Source of the DNA: Bryobacteraceae bacterium
GTDB lineage: Bacteria; Acidobacteriota; Terriglobia; Bryobacterales; Bryobacteraceae
Length of the DNA stretch: 64,000 nucleotides
Reading direction: 5' to 3'
NCBI GenBank assembly: GCA_026129905.1
Contig: JAHCHE010000014.1
Coordinates: 62,001 to 126,000 of the forward strand
Shown here: piece after piece, positions 8,222-16,275 of the stretch
Position numbering within the stretch: the first letter of the stretch is position 1
How the letters are laid out: every line of letters starts with the position of its first letter
Notes under the pieces: model-generated
Database searches by the model: none
The model's input: the letters and a program-made list of their open reading frames with translations, nothing else
What the model was told of the DNA's origin: nothing
Translations under genes and position numbers: made by a program

Positions 8222-9055
8222 ATGGCCGACGAAGCGAAGATCGGGACCCATTGGCAGGACGACGAACTCGATATCATCGTGGCCGACTACTTCGAGATGC
8301 TCGAAGCCGATCTTTCGGGCCAGCGGTATGTTAAGTTGCAGCACAGCCGGGCTTTGATGGCCAGGATCGGAAGGACGCACAGGTCTATCGAGTTCAAACA
8401 CCAGAACATCTCGGCCGTCCTGGATGAACTCGGCATGCCGTGGATCCCGGGCTACATTCCGAAGCGAAACTACCAAAACGCTGTTTTCGAAGCGATCGAC
8501 CGCTACCTCACCGGACGCCCGGAGGTTCTCGAACGTGTGCCAGCGTCGAGAACGATGAAAGTCCCGCCTTCGACCGTGTTTGTCGATGCGCCGACGCTCG
8601 CCGCTGAGACTCGGCCGGTTCCCGCTGGTCTTCTCAGGCTCGTTCAGAAGTTCGATCCGGTGGAGCGCGACTACCGCAACCGCACTCTGGGAAAGGCTGG
8701 CGAAGCTTTCGTACTCGATATCGAACGGCGGCGGCTCGCCGATGCAGATCGGAAGGATCTGGTCCCGAAGGTGCGATGGGTCGCCGCGGAGGACGGTGAC
8801 GGCGCGGGCTACGACATCCTGTCGTTTGATGGGAGCGGGCGCACGCGGTTAATCGAGGTGAAGACCACGAACGGGTCCGCGCGGACGCCTTTTTACCTGA
8901 GCCGGAACGAGCGCGGCCTTGCAGCGAGACGGCCGTCGGAATGGCGCATCTATCGCGTTCATTTGTTCGCCAGGGATCCGCGCGTTTTCAAAATCGCGCC
9001 GCCGTTGGAGAACTCGGTCAACCTCCGGCCGGAAACGTGGCGCGCCTCGTTTTGA
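8222..9055 (+). CDS. DUF3883-domain protein, PD-(D/E)xK nuclease-like
   Basis: The frame is open from a GTG at 8156, but I prefer the ATG at 8222 (MADEAKIGTHW), giving 277 residues; no strong ribosome site marks either. The N-terminal part ('DDELDIIVADYFEML', 'RSIEFKHQNISAVLDELG') is the region usually found ahead of DUF3883 in restriction-like proteins. The C-terminal domain has 'GKAGEAFVLDIE', then 'GYDILSFD' and 'TRLIEVKTTNG', followed by 'FYLSRNE'. These supply the E, D and E-x-K residues of a PD-(D/E)xK nuclease core. A role in DNA restriction or defence is plausible. Neighbouring toxin-antitoxin remnants support an accessory island. No methyltransferase or helicase partner is nearby. 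Confidence 0.7.
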   Translation: MADEAKIGTHWQDDELDIIVADYFEMLEADLSGQRYVKLQHSRALMARIGRTHRSIEFKHQNISAVLDELGMPWIPGYIPKRNYQNAVFEAIDRYLTGRPEVLERVPASRTMKVPPSTVFVDAPTLAAETRPVPAGLLRLVQKFDPVERDYRNRTLGKAGEAFVLDIERRRLADADRKDLVPKVRWVAAEDGDGAGYDILSFDGSGRTRLIEVKTTNGSARTPFYLSRNERGLAARRPSEWRIYRVHLFARDPRVFKIAPPLENSVNLRPETWRASF

Positions 9056-9119
9056 CTGAGTCGGCTGGACCCGTCGCAGCGATTGAACATCACGATGTCA
9101 CCAACGCTAACATCATGGT

Positions 9120-9361
9120 GTGCGGACCACGCTTTCCCTGGACGACGACGTTGCCAGTCTCCTGCGCCAGCAGAGGCGCCGCTCCGGCAAATCCCTGAAG
9201 GGAACCGTCAATCCTTCTTGCGTCTTGGTCTGATGTCCACCGATGAGCGGCAGAAAAAACCGTTTGTGGTGACGCCGCGGCCGCTGAGATTGCCTCCAGG
9301 CCTCAGCTACGACAGTGTTGCCGATTTACTGGATAACCTGGAAGACGCTGGCCACCGGTGA
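9120..9361 (+). pseudogene. vapB-like antitoxin gene split by a frameshift
   Basis: A GTG at 9120 opens a ribbon-helix-helix N-terminus reading 'VRTTLSLDDDVASLLRQQ' and continuing 'RRRSGKSLKGTVN', then stops at about 9231. In the next frame, from about 9215, the expected continuation appears: 'FLRLGLMSTDERQKKPFVV' and on to 'PGLSYDSVADLLDNLEDAG'. Joined together they make a normal VapB antitoxin of about 80 residues. As written, one base is missing near 9211-9215. The 3' fragment could start on its own at the ATG at 9233 (42 residues), giving a peptide with the toxin-binding tail but no DNA-binding part. The end overlaps the vapC start (GTGA). Confidence 0.65.
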
Positions 9362-9801
9362 TCGTCCTCGACGCCAACATACTGCTGTACGCCTACGACA
9401 GCGGCTCCACACTCCATTTGCGCGCGCGCTCTTGGGTCGAACAGGTTTTTTCGGAAGGCGAGCCTCTGGGGTTGCCATGGCAGACCGTGGCGGCGTTCCT
9501 GCGAGTCGTCACGAATCCGAAGCTTCGCGGCGACCGCTTCACCGTGGAAGCGGCGGCGGCAATTGTGGACCAATGGCTCGAGCAGCCGAACGTACGGCTG
9601 CTGGCGCCGGGTGACCGCCACTGGTCCATCCTTAGAGCCGCCATGGTGGACGGCCAAGCGCGAGGTCCGCTGGTCAGCGACGCGCACCTGGCCGCGCTCA
9701 CTATGGAACACGGAGGGGTACTTCACACGACTGACCGCGACTTCGCTCGCTTCCCGGGTCTGCGCTGGATGAACCCGCTGCAAACCACGGCGCGGCGATG
9801 A
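9358..9801 (+). CDS. VapC-type PIN-domain ribonuclease toxin
   Basis: This 147-residue PIN-domain protein starts at a GTG coupled to the antitoxin stop. Acidic residues of the PIN active site are visible in 'IVLDANILLYAYD', 'LVSDAHLAAL' and 'TTDRDFARFPGLRW'. The pattern 'PWQTVAAFLRVVTNPK' is characteristic of VapC relatives. VapC toxins cleave RNA, often initiator tRNA or rRNA, and are held in check by VapB. Here the toxin frame is intact while the antitoxin upstream is frameshifted. Either the 42-residue C-terminal fragment is enough to neutralise it, the toxin is weak, or the frameshift is an assembly error. Confidence 0.85.
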   Translation: MIVLDANILLYAYDSGSTLHLRARSWVEQVFSEGEPLGLPWQTVAAFLRVVTNPKLRGDRFTVEAAAAIVDQWLEQPNVRLLAPGDRHWSILRAAMVDGQARGPLVSDAHLAALTMEHGGVLHTTDRDFARFPGLRWMNPLQTTARR

Positions 9802-9936
9802 GTTCGAGTTCCATCGTGGTATGCCCGGCAAGTGTGACTGCTACCCGCCTCCCTCTCCCCCATCGGAGCTACACTATCCTTTTGCGACGGGGACGTCCCA
9901 AAACCGCGTCGCGAGGTCCCCGTTGGCGCTCACATC

Positions 9937-10962
9937 ATGAAAGCCATCTCGAAAAGCAAAGCGGAACCCGGCCTATGGCTCGAAGACGTGCCCGAGCCAA
10001 CCATGGGCATCAACGACGTCCTCATCCGGGTAGACAAGACATCCATCTGCGGCACGGATCTTCACATCTGGAAATGGGACGATTGGGCGCAGAAGACGAT
10101 TCCCGTGCCGATGGTGGTGGGCCACGAGTTCGTCGGCACGATCGTCGACGTCGGTTCCAACGTCTCCGATTTTCGCGCCGGCGACGTCGTCAGCGGCGAG
10201 GGACACCTGGTGTGCGGCCGCTGCCGCAACTGCCTGGCCGGCCGACGTCACCTGTGCGCCCGAACGCTCGGCATCGGGGTCAACCGGCCCGGCGCGTACG
10301 CCGAATACCTCACCCTCCCGATGACGAACATCTGGCTTCACGACCCCGCCATCGACCAGGAGATCGCGTCGATCTTCGATCCCTTTGGCAATGCCGTCCA
10401 CACCGCGCTCTCGTTCCCCGTTCTCGGCGAGGACGTACTGATCACCGGCGCGGGCCCCATCGGCATCATGGCCGCCGCGGTGGTGCGTTACGCCGGCGCC
10501 CGCTATGTCGTTATCACCGACGTGAACCCCTACCGACTGGAACTCGCCAGCAAAATGGGCATAACCCGGGCGCTGGATGCGCGGACGGAATCGGTGGCCG
10601 CGGTTCAAAAGGAACTCGGCATGAAGGAAGGGTTCGACGTCGGGCTGGAAATGTCGGGAAACGCCTCGGCCTTCCGCGACATGCTGGACAACATGTGCCA
10701 CGGCGGCCGGATCGCCATGCTCGGCATTCCGGAAAAAGAGATAGCCATCGACTGGAACAAGGTCATCTTTAATATGCTGACCATCAAGGGCATCTACGGC
10801 CGCGAGATGTACGAGACGTGGTACAAGATGACCGTGATGATCCAGGGCGGACTCGACATCCGCGGCGTCATCACGCACCGCTTCCATTACACGGAGTTCG
10901 AGAAGGCCTTCGAGGTTATGCTGTCCGGTAATGCGGGCAAGGTGATTCTGAGCTGGAATTGA
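9937..10962 (+). CDS. tdh: L-threonine 3-dehydrogenase
   Basis: At 341 residues it has the same length as the Escherichia coli enzyme and the same zinc ligands. The catalytic site has Cys38 ('[13 protein letters not shown]') and His63-Glu64 ('GHEFVG'). The structural zinc site has Cys93, Cys96, Cys99 and Cys107 in '[15 protein letters not shown]'. A Rossmann motif '[20 protein letters not shown]' follows. The enzyme oxidises L-threonine with NAD to 2-amino-3-ketobutyrate, which is normally split by KBL to glycine and acetyl-CoA. No kbl gene is adjacent; the next gene downstream on the same strand is a Gfo/Idh/MocA oxidoreductase. The zinc dehydrogenase assignment is firm and the substrate is likely. 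Confidence 0.9.
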   Translation: MKAISKSKAEPGLWLEDVPEPTMGINDVLIRVDKTSICGTDLHIWKWDDWAQKTIPVPMVVGHEFVGTIVDVGSNVSDFRAGDVVSGEGHLVCGRCRNCLAGRRHLCARTLGIGVNRPGAYAEYLTLPMTNIWLHDPAIDQEIASIFDPFGNAVHTALSFPVLGEDVLITGAGPIGIMAAAVVRYAGARYVVITDVNPYRLELASKMGITRALDARTESVAAVQKELGMKEGFDVGLEMSGNASAFRDMLDNMCHGGRIAMLGIPEKEIAIDWNKVIFNMLTIKGIYGREMYETWYKMTVMIQGGLDIRGVITHRFHYTEFEKAFEVMLSGNAGKVILSWN

Positions 10963-11021
10963 AGCCGAACGATGCCGCCGCGCGCGCGTCCGGCGCGCCG
11001 CGCTAAGAAAAGGAGATGCAA

Positions 11022-12413
11022 ATGTCGACGAACCGTCGCGATTTTGTCAGGAACGCCGCGCTGGGCGCGGGAATGGCCGCGGCACCGGCGGTGCGCCCAT
11101 TGTGGGGGCAGAACCGCCCAAGCGGCCAGGTGAATATCGGCGTAGTCGGCTTTCATGGCCGCGGCCGCGATCACTACCGCATCTGGGCGAAGATGCCGGG
11201 AGTCAAGGTTGCCTACCTGTGCGACGTGGACGAGCGGCTGTTCGCCGCCGGCGTGGCGGAAGTCGAACAAATCGCCGGCTATAAGCCGCAAACCGAGGTC
11301 GATTTCCGCAAGCTGATCGAAAGAAAAGACCTGGACGCCGTCTCGATCGCCACGCCCGACCACTGGCACGCGCTGCAAACCATCTGGGGATGCCAGGCGG
11401 GTAAGGACGTCTATGTCGAAAAGCCGGTCTCCTATACGCTGCTCGAAGGACGAAAAATGGTCCAGGCGGCGCGAAAATACAACCGCATTGTGCAGGTCGG
11501 GCTCAACCGGCGGAGCGATCCCCGGACCCGCGCGGCCATGAAGTACGTACAGGACGGCAAGCTCGGCGCCGCATACCGGGCGAAGGTGGCGCTCTACCGA
11601 GGGCGCGCCAGTATCGGCAAGCTCAACGAAGCATCGGTCCCGGAAGGCGTCCACTGGGACCTGTTCCTCGGCCCGGCGCCGATGAAGCCCTTCTCCCTCA
11701 ACCGCTTTCATTACGGCTGGCACTTCTTCTGGGAGACGTCGACCACCGAGATCGGAAACAACGGCGTCCACGCGCTCGACGTCGTGCGCTGGGGGCTGAA
11801 CAAGAAAGTACACCCGGTGACGATCCACTGCGACGGCGGCCGCTACATCGACGACGATTCGGACCAGGAGGTTCCGAACGTGCAGGTGGCGCTCTTCAAG
11901 TACGCCGACGGTACGCACGTCGATCTGGAAATGACCACCCTGTACAGCCCGCCGTTCGGCGGCGTTCAGATGGGCGAGTTCTTCTACACGCCGCAGGGCT
12001 ACGTTTCTTCCGCCGAGAACTGGTCGACCGTGCTCGGCCATTTTGTCCCGCAAACCCGTCCGGACCTCCCCTCGGGCGTATCCGAGCGCGCGGTGAACCT
12101 CAGTTTCCCGAAGATTTCGTACGAGAAAGGTCCCGCGATTCCCGACCTCGACCCCGAGGCGAAAGACGAAGACGCCAATCACTTTGAGAACTTCATCCGG
12201 TGCGTGCGCTCGCGGAAGCGCGAAGACCTCAATTGCGAGGTGGAAGACGGGCATCTTTCCACGTCGTTGTGCCACCTGGCGAACATCGCCTACCGCACGG
12301 GCCGCAAGCTGAAATTCGATCCAGCCACCGAGACCTTCCCCGGCGACGAGGAAGCAAACCGTTACCTGACGCGCGCCTACCGCGCCCCGTACACGCTTCC
12401 AGAGCAGGTATAG
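11022..12413 (+). CDS. Tat-exported Gfo/Idh/MocA-family oxidoreductase
   Basis: The start at 11022 sits six bases after AGGAG; the ATG at 11016 is too close to that ribosome site. The product (463 residues) opens with a twin-arginine signal ('NRRDFVRNAALGAGMAAAPA'), so it is probably folded with its cofactor and exported. The Rossmann part is 'VNIGVVGFHGRGRDHY', followed by 'LCDVDERLFAAG', and the family motif 'YVEKPVSYTLLEG' supplies the EKP lysine. The C-terminal domain includes 'GNNGVHALDVVRWGLNK'. Secreted Gfo/Idh/MocA proteins of this kind are abundant in acidobacteria and planctomycetes, and some act on glycosides. The substrate here is unknown. It is 59 bases downstream of tdh on the same strand. 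Confidence 0.88.
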   Translation: MSTNRRDFVRNAALGAGMAAAPAVRPLWGQNRPSGQVNIGVVGFHGRGRDHYRIWAKMPGVKVAYLCDVDERLFAAGVAEVEQIAGYKPQTEVDFRKLIERKDLDAVSIATPDHWHALQTIWGCQAGKDVYVEKPVSYTLLEGRKMVQAARKYNRIVQVGLNRRSDPRTRAAMKYVQDGKLGAAYRAKVALYRGRASIGKLNEASVPEGVHWDLFLGPAPMKPFSLNRFHYGWHFFWETSTTEIGNNGVHALDVVRWGLNKKVHPVTIHCDGGRYIDDDSDQEVPNVQVALFKYADGTHVDLEMTTLYSPPFGGVQMGEFFYTPQGYVSSAENWSTVLGHFVPQTRPDLPSGVSERAVNLSFPKISYEKGPAIPDLDPEAKDEDANHFENFIRCVRSRKREDLNCEVEDGHLSTSLCHLANIAYRTGRKLKFDPATETFPGDEEANRYLTRAYRAPYTLPEQV

Positions 12414-12493
12414 CGCCCAGGGCCGGGGGAAACCGCGCTAATCTCCGGCTCTCTCCCCTTGATACCGGACTCTTCCGTCTGAAATAATCGGGG

Positions 12494-14728
12494 TTGGCCC
12501 GCGCTCACATTCTGGCGGCGCTGGCGCTGTTCCCGCTTGCGTGCGGCGCGCAACCCGCCGAGACTCCTGCCCTCACCGTGCCGCGCGTCTCGCGTCCGCC
12601 GAAACTCGCCGATTTCCTGACCGGCGAGCCTCGCGAGGCCGAGCTCATCGTCACCGATTTCCGCCAGATGGACCCCGGCGACGGCGATCCCGTCAGCCGG
12701 CCGACCACCGCCTTCCTCTCTTACGACGACCGGAATCTCTACGTCGCCTTCATCGCCAAGGACGATCCGAAGCTCATCCGCTCCCGCGTGGCCAAGCGAA
12801 AGCAGATTCTGACCGACGACCGCGTCACCATCAATATCGATACCTTCCACGACCACCGCCACGCCTACTGGTTCGACGTCAACGCGCACGCGATTCAGTT
12901 CGACGGCGTCACCACCGACGGCTACGGCGACGACTTCAGTTGGGAAGGACTCTGGTACGCCGAAGCGAAGATCGTCGACGACGGCTACGTCGTTTTGATC
13001 GTCGTGCCTTTCCGGACGCTGCGCTTTCCGGACACGCCCAAACAGCAGTGGGGCGTCATGCTGGGCCGCTTCATCAGCCGCAATAACGAATTCTCCATGT
13101 GGCCCTACATCACCCGCCGCAAGTTGCCGCAATTTGTGACGCAATTCGGCCATTTGAATGGCCTGGAGAACATCTCGCCCGGCAGGAACGTGCAGTTCAT
13201 CCCTTACGGCCTCTTCTCCGCCTCCCGCTATCTCGATCGCCCCGCCGAGGTCACGCCGCGGATGGTGACGGAAAAAGACTTTCGCGGCGGCATCGACGGC
13301 AAATTGGTGATAAAGGACGCGCTCACGCTCGACATGACGCTCAATCCCGATTTCAGCCAGGTGGAATCGGACGAGCCGCAGGTTACCGTGAATCAGCGAT
13401 TCGAGGTCTTTTTCCCCGAACGGCGTCCGTTTTTTATCGAAAACGCGTCCTATTTCAGTACGCCGCAGAACCTGTTCTTCTCGCGCCGCATCGCCGATCC
13501 GGAATTCGGCGGGCGGCTGACGGGAAGGCTCGGCCGGTGGGGCATCGGCGTACTCGCCGCCGATGACCGGGCCGCGGGCAGGCTCGTCCCGTCAACCGAT
13601 CCGCGATTCGGAACCCGCGCCAAGGACGCTGTGCTGAGCCTCCAGCGGGATTTTTCCACGGACTCCCACGTCCGGCTGTTCGCGACGGACCGGGAACTGG
13701 GCCCGGGCTACAATCGCGTCGCCTCGCTCGATGCGCGGCTTCACCTCCAGCGCGACTTCTTTTTCACGGGACAGGCGGTCGCCAGCCTCACGCGCGCCGG
13801 CGCCGGATCGCGCGATTCGGGGGAATCCTACTACGCGCATCTCGCCCGCACCGCCCGCGACGTGCAGTATTACTCTTCCTACACCGACCGCAGCCCCGCA
13901 TTCCGCGCCGATCTTGGTTTCATCCCGCGCACCGACATGCGGGAATTCAAGAACAGGCTGGGGTACAAATGGTGGCCGGAAAAGAGCGCGCTCGTCAATT
14001 TCGGTCCCGCCGTCATCGTCAGCAGGAACTGGAACTACTCCGGGCAAACGCAGGACTGGGAAGCGGCCCTCGAGTGGAGCATGGAATTGACGCGGCTCAC
14101 CAGGTTCACCTACAGCCGCGGCGAACTATTCGAGCTTTACCGCGGCCTGCCGTTCCGGAAATCCGCTTCCTATTACATCTTCGGCACGGAATGGTTCAAG
14201 TGGCTGGCCGTCCAAGGAACTTTCAGCCACGGCGGCGCGATCAACTACTACCCCGCCGCAGGCCACGCTCCGTTTCTCGGCAACTTCCGCGACGTCAGTC
14301 TCGATGTCACGCTGCGGCCCACCGCCCGCCTGCGCCTCGACGAGCGCTATATCCACAGCCGCCTGGCAACCCGCGGCCATTTCCCGGCAGCGCCGGCGGG
14401 CGCGCCCATTTTCAACAACCACATCGTGCGGTCGAAAGCGAACTACCAGTTCACGCGCGAGCTTTCGCTGCGCGCCATTGTCGACTACAACGCCGTGCTT
14501 CCCAACGCTTCGCTGGTGTCGCTGGAGCGCGCCAAGCGCATAGGTTACGACCTCCTGCTCACCTACCTGCTGCACCCCGGCACGGCTGTCTACGCCGGCT
14601 ACACCGACATTTACGAGAACCTGCTGTTCAACCCCGCGCGGCCTCCGTACCTCGCCCTCGGATGCCCGCCATCGCTGAACACCGGCCGCCAATTATTCCT
14701 GAAAGTGAGCTACCTTTTCCGTTTCTGA
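12494..14728 (+). CDS. CBM9-like / DUF5916 outer-membrane protein
   Basis: Translation starts at a TTG at 12494, followed directly by a signal peptide (MARAHILAALALFPLACGAQ). The 744-residue protein has an N-terminal CBM9-like sandwich ('YDDRNLYVAFIAKDDPKLI', 'VTINIDTFHDHRHAYWFDVN') and a C-terminal DUF5916 region. The latter is rich in alternating beta-barrel strands ('MTLNPDFSQVESDEPQVTVN', 'FFPERRPFFIENASYF') and ends in an aromatic residue (YLFRF), as outer-membrane barrels do. A second member lies at 17835-20012. The function is not established; carbohydrate binding or surface transport is inferred from the N-terminal fold. Confidence 0.8.
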   Translation: MARAHILAALALFPLACGAQPAETPALTVPRVSRPPKLADFLTGEPREAELIVTDFRQMDPGDGDPVSRPTTAFLSYDDRNLYVAFIAKDDPKLIRSRVAKRKQILTDDRVTINIDTFHDHRHAYWFDVNAHAIQFDGVTTDGYGDDFSWEGLWYAEAKIVDDGYVVLIVVPFRTLRFPDTPKQQWGVMLGRFISRNNEFSMWPYITRRKLPQFVTQFGHLNGLENISPGRNVQFIPYGLFSASRYLDRPAEVTPRMVTEKDFRGGIDGKLVIKDALTLDMTLNPDFSQVESDEPQVTVNQRFEVFFPERRPFFIENASYFSTPQNLFFSRRIADPEFGGRLTGRLGRWGIGVLAADDRAAGRLVPSTDPRFGTRAKDAVLSLQRDFSTDSHVRLFATDRELGPGYNRVASLDARLHLQRDFFFTGQAVASLTRAGAGSRDSGESYYAHLARTARDVQYYSSYTDRSPAFRADLGFIPRTDMREFKNRLGYKWWPEKSALVNFGPAVIVSRNWNYSGQTQDWEAALEWSMELTRLTRFTYSRGELFELYRGLPFRKSASYYIFGTEWFKWLAVQGTFSHGGAINYYPAAGHAPFLGNFRDVSLDVTLRPTARLRLDERYIHSRLATRGHFPAAPAGAPIFNNHIVRSKANYQFTRELSLRAIVDYNAVLPNASLVSLERAKRIGYDLLLTYLLHPGTAVYAGYTDIYENLLFNPARPPYLALGCPPSLNTGRQLFLKVSYLFRF

Positions 14729-14804
14729 CCGCGACGTTCTTGGGATGCGGCACGCGATCGGCGGCTTGAGACGGCCCCCACGGTGACGGATAATCGGGAA
14801 CGGC

Positions 14805-15557
14805 ATGGGCTCCGACACCTACCGCTGGCTGGCGAAATACTACGACCATCTCTTCGACCTTCACACCCCTTTCGAGGCCGCTCGCCAACGCATCGTCGAG
14901 CCACTCATGCATCGCGTCGAGTCCGCCTGCGACCTGTGCTGCGGCACCGGCACGCTGGCCGTCCAGTTTGCATCGAGGGGAATCCGCGCCTTCGCCGTGG
15001 ACCTTTCTCCGGATATGTGCCGCCTCGCGCGAAAAAAGGCGCGGCAGGCGGGCGTCACGGTGCGAGTTCTCCAGGCCGACATGCGCGACTTCCGCCTCCC
15101 GCAGCCGGTGGACCTCGTCACGTGTGAGTTCGACGCCTTGAACCATGTTCCGCGCGCGAAAGACCTCGGCCGCGTGCTGAAATGCGTCGCCAGGGCGCTT
15201 CGCCCAGGCGGGCACTTCGCCTTTGACGTTAACAACCGGCTCGCCTTCGAGCGCGTCTGGTTCAGCACCTGGTTCCTGGAGCGCGACCCGGTCGTGATGG
15301 TGATGCGCGGCGGACACGTCCGCGGCTCGGACCGGGCCTGGACCAACGTCGAGTGGTTCGTCCGCGAAGGCAAATGCTGGAAGCGCCACCATGAGCACGT
15401 CGAGGAAGTCTGCTGGACGGCGGCCGAGATGCGCGCCGCCCTCGCCCAAGCCGGCTTCGACCGGATTCGCGCCTGGGACGCCGCTCCCTTTTTCAACGAC
15501 GCGCTCACGCGTCCCGGTAACCGCACCTTCTGGCGCGCCCGAAAAGCGCCGCCATAG
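14805..15557 (+). CDS. class I SAM-dependent methyltransferase
   Basis: The 250-residue protein has the SAM-binding motif I 'ACDLCCGTGTLAVQFASRG', motif II 'FAVDLSPDMCRLARKKA', and an acidic 'QADMRDFRLPQPVDLVTCEF' segment. 'DALNHV' and 'ALRPGGHFAFDVNN' complete the Rossmann-like core. It is a soluble methyltransferase of the small-molecule type, and the substrate is unknown. It follows the DUF5916 gene by about 75 bases. A MITE-like palindromic unit begins just downstream. Confidence 0.85.
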   Translation: MGSDTYRWLAKYYDHLFDLHTPFEAARQRIVEPLMHRVESACDLCCGTGTLAVQFASRGIRAFAVDLSPDMCRLARKKARQAGVTVRVLQADMRDFRLPQPVDLVTCEFDALNHVPRAKDLGRVLKCVARALRPGGHFAFDVNNRLAFERVWFSTWFLERDPVVMVMRGGHVRGSDRAWTNVEWFVREGKCWKRHHEHVEEVCWTAAEMRAALAQAGFDRIRAWDAAPFFNDALTRPGNRTFWRARKAPP

Positions 15558-15573
15558 CCGCCCCTCGCAGTAC

Positions 15574-15745
15574 TGTCCTGCCCGCGTAGTGGGGCGGTCC
15601 CCTGGACCGCGCCGGACGCCCCGTCCGGCTCTTCGCCGTCACGCCAAGGGCCGAGGGCGGAACGCCGCCGTAGCGGGACTAAGAGTCCCGCGCTGCCTAG
15701 GAGGCTGCCCCACCGGCATTGTCAGGTCTTAGGCGGGACAGGACA
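15574..15745. repeat. MITE-like palindromic unit carrying two tandem-hairpin copies
   Basis: This 172-base non-coding block is bounded by imperfect inverted repeats: TGTCCTGCCCGC at 15574-15585 and its near reverse complement at 15733-15745. Inside are two tandem hairpins in opposite orientation. Copy A is at 15594-15629 (GCGGTCC-cct-GGACCGC, then GCCGGAC-gcccc-GTCCGGC). Copy B, on the minus strand, is at 15673-15708 (GCGGGACT-aag-AGTCCCGC plus a GCTGCCT/AGGCTGC stem with one mismatch). Single tandem hairpins of the same design lie at 25343-25378, 39130-39164 and, more loosely, 42963-43002. The unit abuts the left end of the insertion sequence. It contains no ORF. Confidence 0.55.
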
Positions 15746-15880
15746 CTAGCCTACTTCCTGGCGCAAAAATGACGACCGAAGTTCCGTGGCTTGAGCGACA
15801 GCCGGAGACGGAAAGCGTAGCTCCGTACTGGTTGCCGCTCGGCTGAGCTGGCCGCCAGCGCATCCCAGTACATTTTCTTT

Positions 15881-15933
15881 AAAAAATGTCTTGACTTTGT
15901 TCCGGCCTGTGTGTATCATCTAGATAGATGACA
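15881..15933 (+). promoter_or_regulatory. transposase operon promoter with overlapping palindrome
   Basis: TTGACT (15891-15896) and TATCAT (15914-15919) are separated by 17 bases, a good sigma-70-type promoter placed only nine bases before the first ATG (15928). The -10 and start codon overlap an imperfect palindrome (CATCTA-GA-TAGATG with outer GTGT/ACAC). The -35 is preceded by ACATTTT...AAAATGT. The palindrome could be an autoregulatory operator, and the leader would be almost absent. Both points are inference. Confidence 0.5.
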
Positions 15934-16275
15934 CACAGGCAAGCCATCCAGGCTCGTGAGCGGCTCCTCCAACGCCTGTCCTCCACCGCCGAACTGCTGC
16001 GCGGCTCCCTCCTCCAGCGCACAACCCGGCATTCCCATGGCTGCCCCAAGTGCGCCCGCGGTGAAGGCCATCCCCAATCCGTTCTGACCGTCAGCTATCC
16101 GGGCGGCCGCACCCGGCAGTTCAGCGTCTCGGCCGAACAGGTTCCGCAAGTGCGCCGGTGGCTGCGCAATTACCGGAAGCTGAAAGAAACCATCGAGGCC
16201 ATCTGCGAGTTGAATCACATCCTCTTGCGCCCCGATTCCCCAGCGCCGAATCCCAGGAGAGTCTCTCGTGATTGA
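15928..16275 (+). CDS. DUF6788-family protein of the insertion sequence
   Basis: This 115-residue protein has the family signature: 'LLRGSLLQRTTRH' near the N-terminus, 'GCPKCARGEGH', a short beta segment 'LTVSYPGGRTRQFSV', and 'VRRWLRNYRKLKETIEAICE' followed by 'LNHILL'. DUF6788 proteins are often found just before transposases, and their role is unknown; the single CxxC could bind metal. The gene overlaps the transposase start by eight bases, suggesting translational coupling. It lies well inside the terminal repeats of the element. Confidence 0.75.
   Translation: MTHRQAIQARERLLQRLSSTAELLRGSLLQRTTRHSHGCPKCARGEGHPQSVLTVSYPGGRTRQFSVSAEQVPQVRRWLRNYRKLKETIEAICELNHILLRPDSPAPNPRRVSRD

Noticed and set aside
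10887-12275. 462-codon minus-strand frame
   Set aside because: It lies fully opposite the Gfo/Idh/MocA gene and has no recognisable motif.
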